Position numbers and translations under genes: made by a program. From positions 225,971,943 to 226,035,942 of the forward strand of contig NC_084482.1 in the NCBI RefSeq assembly GCF_030035675.1: a DNA stretch of 64,000 bases, in the 5' to 3' direction. Of this stretch, positions 11,740-23,900 are shown one piece after another. Each line of letters starts with the position of its first letter. Positions within the stretch are counted from its first letter, which is position 1. The stretch is from Rhineura floridana. Its lineage: Eukaryota > Chordata > Lepidosauria > Squamata > Rhineuridae. The notes under the pieces are model-generated. The model was not told the origin of the DNA and did no database searches. It worked only from the letters and a program-made list of their open reading frames with translations.

Positions 11740-12548
11740 TTAAGAACATAAGAAGAGCCTGCTGGATCAGGCCAGTGGCCCATCTAGTCCAGCATCCTGT
11801 TCTCACAGTGGCCAACCAGTTGCCTGGGGGAAGCCCGCAAGCAGGACCCGAGTGCAAGAACACTGTCCCCTCCTGAGGCTTCCAGCAACTGGTTTTCAGA
11901 AGCATGCTGCCTCTGACTAGGGTGGCAGAGCACAGCCATCACAGCTAGTAGCCATTGATAGCCCTGTCCTCCATGAATTTGTCTAATCTTCTTTTAAAGC
12001 CGTCCAAGCTGGTGGCCATTACCGCATCTTGTGGGAGCAAATTCCATAGTTTAACTATGCGCTGAGTAAAGAAGTACTTCCTTTTGTCTGTCCTGAATCT
12101 TCCAACATTCAGCTTCTTTGAATGTCCACGAGTTCTAGCATTATGAGAGAGGGAGAAGAACTTTTCTCTATCCACTTTCTCAATGCCATGCATAATTTTA
12201 TACACTTCTATCATGTCTCCTCTGACCCGCCTTTTCTCTAAACTAAAAAGCCCCAAATGCTGCAACCTTTCCTCATAAGGGAGTCGCTCCATCCCCTTGA
12301 TCATTCTGGTTGCCCTCTTCTGAACATTTTCCAACTCTAGAATATCCTTTTTGAGATGAGGCGACCAGAACTGTACACAGTATTCCAAATGCGGCCGCAC
12401 CATAGATTTATACAACGGCATTATGATATCGTCTGTTTTATTTTCAATACCTTTCCTAATTATCGCTAGCATGGAATTTGCCTTTTTCACAGCTGCCGCA
12501 CACTGGGTCGACATTTTCATCGTGCTGTCCACTACAACCCCGAGGTCT
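11740..12548 (-). mobile_element. CR1-like LINE 3-prime end, copy 1
   Basis: The minus strand encodes the C-terminal reverse transcriptase region (STMKMSTQCAAAVKKANSML through RFRTDKRKYFFTQRIVKLWN) and the CR1 3-prime UTR with the GAGCCTGCTGGATCAGGCCA signature (plus-strand reading). It is the same subfamily as the insert at 4039-4740 and is nested inside a plus-strand CR1. Confidence 0.88.
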
Positions 12549-12571
12549 TGACTGGGAGGAAGGGCGGGATA

Positions 12572-12700
<129 letters not shown>

Positions 12701-12837
12701 AGCCATTTTCATGGTTCATGGTTTGGGGTCTATTAACATCAACCAGTGATAGAAGTGTATAAAATTACGCATGGCATAGAGAAAGTTGATGGAGACATTG
12801 TTCACCCTCTCTCATAACATGGACATCATCCAATGAA

Positions 12838-13415
12838 ATGGAATGCTTGAAGATTGCCCATTTGCTACCGGGCCAAGTTCAAGGTCCTGGTTTTGGTGTA
12901 CATAGCCCTATGCAGCTCAGGACCAGGATACCTAAAAGACCATCTTATCCCTTACATACCCAGCCGATCACTGCGCTCTGCAGGTGAGGGCCTCCTGCAG
13001 ATACCATCTTCTCAGGAGGTCCATTCTGCACAATATAAGGAACAGACCTTTAGTGTGGCGGCACCAACCCTGTGGAATCCCCTCCCCTTGAATATTAGGC
13101 ATGCACCATCTCTGCTATATTTTCGGAGCCTTTTGAAGACTTTCCTCTTTCAACAAGCCTTTTAAGTCGAGACCTATCCCAGTCTGCGTCTGTTGGAATT
13201 GCTTTTTAATATGTTTTTTAAATAATGTGTTTAACCCTTTTTTAAAGATTTTTTTAAAAATGTTTTTAATGTTGTTTTGTTTTAAGGTATTTTAAGATCT
13301 GTTTTTATGATATTTGAAAGTGTTTTTAGCACTTCTGTTTGCCGCCCTGGGCTCCTGCTGGGACGAAGGGCGGGATATAAATCCAATAAATAAATAAATA
13401 AATAAATAAAATAAA
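12838..13415 (+). mobile_element. L2-like LINE 3-prime end, nested in CR1, copy 1
   Basis: The plus strand encodes FKVLVLVYIALCSSGPGYLK, PSRSLRSAGEGLLQIPS and FSVAAPTLWNPLPLN, the L2-type reverse transcriptase C-terminus. It ends with the GCCGCCCTGGGCTCCTGCTG tail and AATA repeats. CR1 coding on both sides (IEVYKI at about 12750, FRTDERKY-like at 13420) shows it inserted into a CR1. Confidence 0.85.
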
Positions 13416-13745
13416 GATTCAGGACAGATGAAAGAAAGTACTTCTTCATTTAGTGCATAGTTGAGCTATGCAACTCATTCCCAGAGTAGGCAGTGATGGC
13501 CACCAACTTGGACAGCTTGAATAGAGGTTTCGACAGATTTATGGAGGAGAAGGCTATCAGTGGCTCTGAGCCACAACAGCTGTGCCCTGCCTTTGGGAAG
13601 GCAAGATGCTTCTGAATACCAGTTACTAGAAGCCGCAGGAGGGGAGAATGCTCTTGTGCTCAGGTCTGCTTGCAGGCTTCCCATAGGCACCTGGTTAGCC
13701 ACTGTGAGAATACCGGACTAGACAAGCCACTGGCCTGATCTAGCA
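13416..13745 (+). repeat. CR1 3-prime end, right part of the interrupted element, copy 1
   Basis: The plus strand resumes CR1 coding (ATTCAGGACAGATGAAAGAA) and ends with the 3-prime UTR (GCCACTGGCCTGATCTAGCA). Confidence 0.75.
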
Positions 13746-14599
13746 AACTCTTCTTACGTTGGTACTTTATCGAGGCTGAACTGCAACAAACTGCACACGT
13801 TTTAAAAATGGCACCCCTCCAGTCAGAAGCTCCCTTCAGAGCATGGAGACTTGGCCTTCTGGAAACCTGCCTCTTGGTTGGCTCCCTCCTCCTGGCCCTG
13901 CCTCCTATTGGCTAATCCTCTTGAACATGTCAAAGGATTTGGAATGCCAGCTTATTTTCCAACTCTGCTCCTGTGCTTTTAACATCCACTTGGCTCTTAG
14001 GACTGGAAATGTGGGAAGTCCTCTACCCCAACCCATTCATCTCAGTTTTCTAGAGACGGTTTTTGGAGTGGGAAGGTTTTCTCCGTAAAATATGTATCTG
14101 CCAAACCTTTTGCCCAAGCAGGGGGATTGGTTAAAAGGCATAAGGGGTGGCAAAGCTCAAATAAAGTCTGTATTGCCAGTTGTTAATGAATATATCATAC
14201 CATTTTATGCAATCTGCTGAGAGAGATCTTGCTAAATAAATTGATTTTATGAGGTAGATGGGAATTCAGGGGATGGCGATGGGTGGGAGAAAGATATCAA
14301 AAGAACAACAGTGCAACTATATCAAGGCCAGACCGACAGAATAATTCAAAAAGGTGGAGAGACCCAGAAGTCCAGAATATATATATAGGATAGATGGGGG
14401 AGGGTTACATCTTTGGGATGCTTCCAGACCAAGTGTTCCATCGAACATTCATCCTGATTTGTTTGCAGAGGGATTAGACATTTGACTATTCAATGAGCAT
14501 TCATTCTGCTCTGTTTGCAGGGAGGCCAGATGATGGTCCATCACTTTCCTTTTCGCAGGAAGTCAAATATTGTGGGAAGTGGGTTTGCTGCAACAAGCC
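13746..14599. other. Gene-free stretch, copy 1
   Basis: No exon or RNA gene is recognised in this stretch downstream of the V2R 3-prime end. Its duplicate is 46723-47576. Confidence 0.5.
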
Positions 14600-14690
14600 C
14601 TACCTGGAAATTCCAGGTATTGAAATTGGGACCTTTTGCAGGCAAGAGAGATGCACTACCATGAAACTACAGCTATATGTCTTCAGGGAA
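14600..14690 (-). repeat. tRNA-derived SINE, minus strand, copy 1
   Basis: In reverse complement the sequence reads like a tRNA head with TGGTAGTGCATCTCT and TTTCAATACCTGGAATTTCC, a decayed B box. It resembles the common reptile element whose head is close to tRNA-Ala. Confidence 0.55.
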
Positions 14691-15384
14691 CCTTTCCCCA
14701 TGACACTGTCCCCTGACAGGGTCTTTTCGAAGAAGCCGCCCTGTGTGTCACAAAGCATTGGGTCACATGGAGCACAAACCAGGTATGGTGGGCCTCGACA
14801 TCATCCTCTATGAACCGAGAGCATGTTGAACAATCGCCTGTGCCCGTGCGTTGCAGGAGAACATCAGCGCCAGTGACTAAACAGCTGTTGTCTGGGAAGT
14901 TTATTTGACATCTCCATTGAGCAACCTCTCATAAGCTTCTGAGGAATGCCTTGGGCAAGCCACTGGGATAGGGTTAGCATGGCAGAACTTTTCTGAGTTG
15001 CCCTCCTAACGTGTTCCTCCTGTATATAAGGAGCAATCAGGATGGCTTCTGTTGAGAAGCGACTCTCCACCGTTGTCATGAATGTCCCTCTCAGGGACTC
15101 AGGTCAAGTGTTTCCTGAGGTGGTAAACCTGGGTGAGAATAAGGAGCAGCTTACCCTGCAGGGTGGAATTGCAGCAATGGTCTCCCACCAGGGCAGTCCC
15201 AACCTCTCTGCCGTGTTGCCTCTCTGCCTGGTAAGCGGTATTGATGCCCCTGCTGGAAGGTCATTGCTGCAGTGCCACCCCATCAGAAAAGCTACCCCAG
15301 TAATCCTGGAAGTGGGGCTGGGGAGGGTCATGGGGGTCACCTAAGCTACTCATTATCTAAATCTCCAAGGCTATGGTCTGAAGG
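14691..15384. other. Unassigned stretch with TATA-like motif, copy 1
   Basis: No known gene is recognised. A TATATAAGG motif at 15022-15030 lies 12 bases before an ATG that opens a 100-codon plus-strand frame (15042-15344), which is conserved in copy 2. The frame matches no family I know, and conservation by duplication alone is no proof of coding. Confidence 0.4.
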
Positions 15385-15520
15385 CACATGAGGCCAGCAC
15401 CCTGTGGATGCTAAGCAGGGTCAGGTCTGATCAGTGCCTGGATGGGAGACCGCCTGGGAACTGTATGTAAATCGCCTTAGGTTTCTATCATGAAAAGAAA
15501 GGTGGGGTATAAATCTCAAT
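15385..15520 (+). repeat. 5S-rRNA-derived SINE, copy 1
   Basis: The part GATGCTAAGCAGGGTCAGGT followed by CCTGGATGGGAGACCGCCTG is close to the 3-prime half of 5S rRNA, including the box A and box C promoter words. It then continues into a SINE body and a tail reading AAGGTGGGGTATAAAT, so it is a 5S-headed retroposon and not a 5S gene. Confidence 0.85.
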
Positions 15521-16044
15521 GGGCTAGCAGTGGACGCAACCCATGAGCCAATGGTTCACCACAAAGAAAAAAATCACCTAGAAAACAAGGATGTGTAGGG
15601 ATGTATTTATTTATCTTAGCAGAGTGGAGTCTGCCATCACATGAGCCCCAAGGTGAAACGTTAGCACCCAGTAAGGATGTGCTCGAAATTTGCAAAATTC
15701 AAATTTGACATGGGATTTCCTATTTATATGCTCTCTTTTTTGTCCACATGGATCAGGGGTTTTTTCTAGTGGTTTTCCACGGCTGATAGGATTGTTTCTG
15801 ATTGTTTCTAAGCCTTTCTTTTTAATCCTTATTCTTATTTTTCATTTGATATGATTCAATATGGGCACATTCTTGTTCAAAAGTTGTGAAACAAACAACA
15901 GTAAATGTTGTTGGTGATGATGTTAAGATGCCTGAAGTGTGCACTATTTCCTAGAAAATAACTGACTATGCAAATCAGTTCGGGTGATCCCAGATGAACA
16001 CTAGCAGCATTAACACTGTTGTGGCTGATCAGATAACTAGTGGG
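15521..16044. other. Gene-free stretch 3-prime of the V2R, copy 1
   Basis: No coding or RNA gene is seen. A minus-strand AATAAA-containing word near 15605 could serve as a distant polyadenylation signal for the V2R, but none lies close to the stop codon. Its duplicate is 48498-49021. Confidence 0.4.
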
Positions 16045-16100
16045 AATTGGACTTGATGGCCTTATAGGACACTTCCAACTCTACTATTCTACGATTCTAT
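16045..16100 (+). repeat. CR1 3-prime terminus, copy 1
   Basis: The sequence ends CTACTATTCTACGATTCTAT, the characteristic 8-bp ATTCTATG-type repeat at CR1 3-prime ends, after GGACTTGATGGCCTTATAGG. Confidence 0.8.
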
Positions 16101-16208
16101 GAATCAGCTTGTGACAGAGCAATGCACATGAAACATTCCCAAGAGATCCATGTGGACTTAATTACTGCTGAGCTGGACAACAATTGTCAAAACTAAATAT
16201 TTTAAAAA

Positions 16209-17119
16209 TCAGATGACATCCTTCATTTTTGTGGTCAAGTGCTCCTTTGTATTCAGATCAGGCCTAAGTACAATAATGTAGCACTTCGGGATGAAGATGC
16301 AGCCCAGGAGCCCAGCACTGGAAGCCAAGATGGAGAAGACCTGCACGGCTACCATGTATTTCCCCTTCGTGCTCAGGTAGGTGGGCACAAAGGACACCCA
16401 AACACTGCAGAAAACCAGCATGCTGAAGGTGATCAGCTTGGCTTCATTGAAGGCCCCAGGCAGCTTCCTGGCCAGGAAAGCCACCGTGAAGCAGATGGCA
16501 GCAAGGAAGCCCATGTAGCTGAGGGAAACATAAAACATGGCGACAGACCCTTCATTGCATTGCAGGATGATCTCTCCAGGCTGGGAGTGCATGTCGGAGT
16601 CTGGGAATGGGGGAGAGATGCCCAGCCAGATGGTGCAGATGACAACTTGGACACTGGAACAGGAAATGACAATGGAGTTGGCCAGACTCTTCCCCAGCCA
16701 TCTCCTCGCTTTGTTCCCTGGCTTTGTAGCCAGGAAGGCTAGCACCACAGTGATGGTTTTTGCCAATACAGAAGAGACGGCAACTGAGAAGATGATGCTG
16801 AAGGCCATTTGTCGTAGAAGGCAGGTCACTTTCTTTGGCCGGCCAATAAACAGGAAGGAGGACAAAAAGGAGAGCAGGAGGGAGACAAGAAGGATATAGG
16901 AGAGGTCCCTGTTGTTGGCTTTCACTATTGGAGTTTCAAGGAATTTAATGAAGATTCCTAACACACAGCCTGTAATTAAGGATAAGAATAGGGCAAAGGA
17001 AGGCAAGAGGATCCCCAAATGTTCTTCATAAGCCAGGAAGGTTATGATCTTTGGGATACACTGATCTTGGTCCTTATTTGGATATTGATCTTCTGGACAT
17101 TTGGTGCAATGATCTGCAT
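16209..17119 (-). CDS. VMN2R: V2R copy 1, exon 6 (seven-transmembrane domain)
   Basis: This last exon of 911 bp starts [15 protein letters not shown], the end of the cysteine-rich domain, after a TTTTTTTCCCAG acceptor. Seven hydrophobic helices follow. The highly conserved V2R stretch [20 protein letters not shown] and the final helix with [17 protein letters not shown] are intact. The tail ends TKMKDVI and a stop at 16209-16211. The frame is open throughout. Confidence 0.96.
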
Positions 17120-17869
17120 CTGGGAAAAAAATTGTTTTAAGCATCAAGAGTGTCTTCAGTGTCACTGATATCCATAATCATCTAAACCATTTTGAAACAA
17201 GATGCTGATCTATTTTTATTTATTTATTTAGTATTGGATTTATATCCCACCCTTCCTCCCAGCAGGAGCCCATGATGTGGGAGAGGTTTATTCATTGACT
17301 TATTTCATGCCTTCTCCCTTGAAGTCACCCACCTTCCTGAGGGGAGAATGTTCCTTCTGCACACGGAGCACAACCATAGCAGCAAATTGGCTCTCCTTCT
17401 CGAGCAACCTTGGAATATCCAGGGGGACAGCTTTTGGTACACCTGGAGTGAGGGACGGTCTAACCATAAAGAGAAGAAGGGGCGTCAAGGGGAAAGTATT
17501 TATGTCTATGGAAATGGGTTCCATCCACACCTTCCCAGCCAGAAAGGGACCAACAGCATCTCTTGTTCCCCTGACCCCAAGTGATCCCAGCCTCCTTTTT
17601 AAGGAAGCGCTATTGATGCAGATCGACATGGTAGGAAAACCTGTTTGATGTATTTGCCTGTTTGTTTCAACATCTATATGCCACCTTTCGATACGAAAAG
17701 GTACAGTAACAAAAGAACAATCCTAGAATAACAGTAGTAAAATCACAGCATCAGGAAAACACACTGAAGAAGTGGAGGAATTAAACAAAGGCTCAGCTGA
17801 AAATGCTACCTAAAATTGTATCTTGAAAACGACTACTACTAGTGGTACGAGTAAGTACTACTATGAGTA

Positions 17870-17919
<50 letters not shown>

Positions 17920-20900
17920 ATACTATTGCATGAGGGGGTGGCTTCCTGGGTTGCCAGTTCCATATTCAAGAGGACTCTACTTCCTCAGGGTGAAAGGGAT
18001 TATAGTTACAGTTCCATGTGAATTATTCAAGAAATTATTAGAGCTTAAGAAGTGTCTCCTGCCTTGTTAAACCACTTGGGCCACACAATGGCTTCTGGGT
18101 TAATGGAGAACTTTATGCCAGCTGACGCTCCTCTCTCTATACTCCCCACTTTCACTCTGACCCGAGACTCATTGGGAAACATCACCCAGTTCTCGATATC
18201 GTAGGTGGCTGGCAGCTTCCCCTTCTCATCCAAATGCAGCCCACCCATGGAAGTGTTCAGAAACCGGATTTCTCTCAGGAAATGGTGAAGCTGGAATGAC
18301 AGGGGGGAACATCAGCATGAAGACACAATAGGAAACTGTGTTGGATATCTCAGCCCTGCTCACTCTGCGCTCTCCTGAATTGGGGCCGGCGCACTTCTCT
18401 TCTAGACTATAAGCGCTCTTCAGAGTCTCTATTTCAGTGATTAAGACATTTCTAGACCACCTTTCATATAAAGTAACAAGGCGGTTTCCAGAATAGGCTC
18501 AATACAAAAGGCAATAAAATACTTTTTTTAAAAAGTCACAAATACCACAGATAATTACATTTCTTGTTGGGACAGCATTAAAAGCTAGTGCTCGAGGATT
18601 CCCATGTGAATAGGCATGTTATAAGCAGATGGTGGAACAGCATTTCCCCAGGTATCTGTTGTATCTATAGGGAAGGTTATTCCATAGGATGGGGGTCATT
18701 GCAGAGCGGGCCCTTCACAGGCAGACAGTCAGGATCAGCATATCAGAGTGATGTGCACCTATGCAGAGTAGCTCCTCTACCTCATGTAGATGTCTGAAGG
18801 GAGGGAGAGCTTTCACATGCAGGTTTCCCTGTGACCCAAAACCTGAATCACTCAGGGTTCCAGATTGTGTGGAACTCTGCACATGCGAAGGCTCTTATCT
18901 TCAGGCTGCAACAGTTTTCAGTACCATTTACACCACCCCAGAAAAGAGGACACTGTTTGGCACATGCTAATTTATGGGTATAGATGCAACTTTAGAAACA
19001 GGTACTATAGAATCATACAATCATAGAATGATAGAGTTGGAAGGGGCCTTGTAGGCCATCGAGTCCAACCCCCTGCTCACAGCAGGAAATCCACAGCTAG
19101 AGCATCTCCCGCAGATAGCTGTCCAGCCTCTGCTTGAAGACACCCAGCGAAGGGGATCCCACCACCTCCCTAGGCAGTCGGTTCCATTGCCGAACTGCCC
19201 TTACTGTCAAGAAGTTCCTTCTAATGTCCAACCTGAATCTACGCTCCTGCAACTTAAAAACATTAGACCTAGTCCTACCCTCTGGGGCAGCAGTGAACAA
19301 ATCTGTACCCTCCTTTATGTGACAGCCCTTCAGGTACTTAAAGAGTGCAATCATGTCACCCCTCAGCCTTCTCTTCACCAGACTGAACATGCCAAGTTCC
19401 TTCAACCTTTCCTCACAAGACTTCTTCTCCATACCGGCTATCATCCTCATCGCCCTCTTCTGAACCCACTCCAACTTGTCTATATCTTTCTTAAAATGAG
19501 GTGCCCAGAACTGAACGCAGTATTCCAGATGAGGCCTGACTAATGCAGAATATAGTGGGACTATTACTTCCCTCGACCTGGAAACTATAGCTCTGTTTAT
19601 GCATCCCAAAACCGCTTTTGCCTTTTTTGCCGCAGCATCACATTGCTGGGTCATGTTCAACTTGCGATCCACTACAATTCCAAGGTCCTTCTCACACGCA
19701 CTACTGCTAAGCCGGGTATTTTCCATCCTGTACCTGTGCAATTAGTTTTTGTGGCCTAAATGCAGAATCTTGCATTTGTCTTTATTGAATTTCATTTTAT
19801 TAATTTCAGCCCAATTTTCTAGTCTATCCAGGTCCTGTATTTTAAATAAAAGATAGATCTTCTCTTGCACTCAGGTCCTGGTTGATGGGCAACTTCAAGG
19901 CCCAGCAGAGACACAGAGGGGAGATAATTAGATGGGAGGGGGGGTTCTGAATTAACCACATTGGGCAAAATAATTGCTCTCTACCAGGAGTCTTACCAAT
20001 TGGATTTGCCTTGGAAATTGGCAGTGTTGCCTCATTATGAAATTTGACTTTGCAGTTGGGACAACGGATAGCGGTTTGCAAATAGGGAAAGGAAATACCT
20101 GCCATGGCTGTAGCCTTTGACGGTCCAACCTGTCTCCTCCCCTCCCCCTCAGCATCCACTTTGATCTGGGTGAATATGCAGCATTTAAGGCGTGTGCCAC
20201 GGTCTGGACACTGAAGTAAGTGCGGTAGCTGTCCTGGGACAGGGCTCTCTCCAGCTCCTCTTGGGGCAGAGTTTCCAGGTTCTCCTCCTCTGTGCACCTT
20301 GCCCAACCCTTTTCAGACAGTACATGCTTTAGATATGAACAACGAAATGCTTTCCACCAAAACTGTCGGAGAAGATAGGAATTTGGCCCATAATGGTCAT
20401 GTTTGGTCCTTTTTTGGGTCTTCAGTATGAAGGTCAAAGAACCATGTATGTACTGGAATGTTTTAGGTGCAACAGACAAATTCCAGTTGATGTCATTGAA
20501 AGCTGTTGAGATCCAGACTTTTGCACCAATTTCTTTCTGAAGAAGTTCCTGTATGGCACTGATTTGAACCCATCCTAGGTAGGTATTTTGATAGTTGACA
20601 CATACACTGACTTGTCTCCATTTGAGAGATGGTTCGATCAGGGGGAGTATGTAATATGAAGTCTGATGTATTCTTTCTAACAATGCAACACAAATCCCAC
20701 TTCTTATCATCAGAGGTGTCAAGGCACTCACAAACCTTTCTCCACTGTCATCATCTGGAATAAAGAGGATGATCCAGGTCCATCTGAAGTGCAGGAGCAG
20801 CTTGACAATCCCCAGGCACTGTTCCTCCTCTTTGGGGACCATCCGGTAGACAAAAGAGAACTGGGTTTTATCCTCAAGAACCTGAGCAACAAAACTGATC

Positions 20901-23900
20901 TAGTGAGGAAAAGGAGATATTAGTGTTGGGTTTTGCTTTCAGGATGAGGAAAATATATTTATTAACCTAAAATAACTAATATCTAACAAAATTATCCTGG
21001 CTGTGGCTGATGGGAGTTTTAGTTTGAAACAGATGATGCCAAGCTGGTGAAGGTGGGCTTTTGAAAAAGTCTTACACCTTGTCTTATGCTGTAGCTCAGA
21101 TCCTTAGTGCCCCCCCTTTTTACTTTCCTTGAAAAAAAAGGTGCATTTTATGCAGCTGAACGTCTGCACTGCCCTGTCATGCCCCCCCTTCATACCTGTG
21201 GGATTTTGTAGATGCCTGAGATGGCTGAAATCTCTTTTGAAATTACAGGATCAGTCCCTTCAAGAACAGCCAAGAGGCTGTTCCGTTTTCCACAACTATA
21301 GTTTGGAAGGCTGCTCTGCCCACCTGCAAGCAGGTTCAACATGGCATCGGAAGTCATCCTGGCATCGAAATAGTTCTCATAGAGGTTGTATCCTAATGAG
21401 ATGTTAGGCAAGAGCCTGGGATCCCTGTTGATCTCCTGGATGGCGAACAAGAAGGACAAGATGTGCCAGTACAACCTATTTGTCTCACTGCAACAAATGA
21501 ATCCGTGTCAAACTACTATTCACCATTTAATGAAAACAAAAGGTCACATCATTTCTTTACTAAAGGCCGTTCTAGGCAATAAATATCTCATAAAAGCTGA
21601 TCCCCAAATAATGACGATGGGTTGCACCTCACAAGGACAGGGAAGACTGTGTTTGGCCACAGCATGGAGCAATTCATCAGGAGGGCTTTAAAGTGAATCC
21701 TAAGGGGGAAGGAGTCATGAACTTGGTGGTAACGACTAACAAAGGTTTGTGCACAGTAACAGGAACTGAGAGAACGACTCTAATGGGGCCCACAAATAGT
21801 TTTCATAAAAATATAGGAAGGAAGCCAGGCCATAACTCACATGGTCTTCAATGTCTGTCCTGCACAGAAATGCAGAGGGATGAGATTGGTAGCCCCACCT
21901 AGAGTATGTGGATTAAATTAAATGGGGTAAGAAAACCACCAAACCATGGAGAAGATGAGGATAAAACTTTTGAAAAGTAATTGCCAATGTTTCAAGGAGG
22001 CATGATGTAGTAGCAATGGGATACTTCAATTGCACTGATATCTTTTGGGAGACAAATTCTGCCAAAGACAACCCATCCAAGAAATTCCTGACTTATGTTG
22101 GAGATAACCTTCTCCTACAGAAAGTGACCCACTCCAGGATGCACACCTTAACGTGGTGAGGGGTTTGAGAGTGTTGAAGAAGCTGAGAGCAATGTCATCA
22201 AGCAGCTGACGAAGAGTCTAGACTCGTAGCAGGGGCATCAAAGGTGGAATGGTCAAAGCTGAGACACGAGACTAATGCATCCAGACTCAGAGGAAGGCAG
22301 TGGTCAACCACCTCTGAATACTGATTACCATGAAAACCATATGAACAGAGTATCCAAAATGCAACACGAGATAGTGCTGGAAGATGAGACCTCCAGGTCA
22401 GATGACACTCACCGAGCTACTGGGGAAGGACAAAGGACACGTACGAGTAGCGCTGTGACTAATGACGCAGCTGCGTCAAACCCGAAAGGAAGCCCAGAGG
22501 CTGATGCGCACATATGTGTATGGAGAGTCCAGAGTTGTACAACGCGCACAATAGGAACATGGAATGTGAGAAGCATAAACCAGGGAAAGTTAGAAATTGT
22601 TAAGCAAGAAATGGAACGTATCAACATTACCATACTTGGTGTGAGTGAATGAAAATGGACGGGAATGGGACATTTTCAATCAGGCAACTACAAAATATTT
22701 TATGCAAGAAATGAGAAATCAAGAAGAAACTGGGCTGCTTTAATAGTGAGAAGTAATGTAGGAAGCAGTTAGGAGCTTCAATTTGATTAATAACAAAGAA
22801 AACAGTTGCCAGAGTTATTCTTGTTCTTGCCTGGTGGACATGTATATACAAGTATTTAAAGTAACACTTGCTCAATAATTTGCTTTTAATAATGTTATTT
22901 GTTATCTAATTTTGAGAATTGTTATTTAATTTTGAGAATTGTATTATTTTATTGAAGTATTATGTTCTATTGATGTATTGTTATGTTCATTTTCTTTTGT
23001 AAGCCGCCTTGAGGACCTTTTGGCCATAAGGCGGGGTATAAATTTAATAAATAAATAAAATAAATGAAAAAATACAATGCAAGGTCTGAGCGAGTGATAC
23101 CAATGAAATTAAATGGGAAACCTATCAACATAACCATCATCCAAGTCTATGCTCCAACAGCAAATGCAGAAGAAGAGGAATTGGAGAGATTTTATGCAGA
23201 AGTACAGGAAGAAATTGATCACACACCAAAACGAGATGTGCTGATAATCATGGGGGATTGGAATGCAAAAGTAGGGACCAGACCAGAACTAGGAATTGTG
23301 GGGAAATAGGGCTTAGGAGACAGAAACGAAGCAGGAGAAAGACTTATTGAATTCTGTGAAGCCAATAATTTGTTTCTTGTAAACACATTTTTTGAACAAC
23401 CAAAAAGACGACTATACACGTGGACATCACCAAATGGTCAATATAGGAACCAAATTGATTATATCATTGGTAGCAGAAGATGGAGAAGTTCCATACTTTC
23501 TGCAAAAACAAGACCAGGAGCAGACTGCAGTACAGATCATGAACTGGTAATATCGAAAATCAGAGTAAAGCTAAAGAAGACCAACAAAGCAATCATAATG
23601 CCAAAATACAATTTAAATAACATCCCAGAAGCATATAAAGATCAAATAAGGAACCGGTTTGAGGCTTTAAGCTTAGTTGACAGAGAACAAGAAGAACTAT
23701 GGAGTGAAGTCAGAGACACTATCAGGGAAGAATGCAAAAAGACAATACCTCTAGTTAAAAAGAAAGACCACAATGGATGACTGAAGAAACTCTTCAAATG
23801 GTTAAAGAGAGAAGGAAAGCAAAAGCAAAAGGAGATAGAAACAGGTCAGAACCCTAAATGCAACAACATAACCGACTAGTACGTAGAGACAAAGAAAACT

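Noticed and set aside
15400-15470. Possible 5S rRNA gene
   Set aside because: Only part of 5S is present and it continues into a SINE body and tail.
16239-16742. A 167-codon plus-strand open frame
   Set aside because: It lies wholly on the opposite strand of V2R exon 6, whose protein is clearly recognised. The frame is a by-product of that codon usage.
17425-17442. Alternative acceptor (CTCCAG) for V2R exon 5
   Set aside because: It lies 17 bases inside the exon, breaks the frame with exon 4 and removes the conserved VPHSR start.
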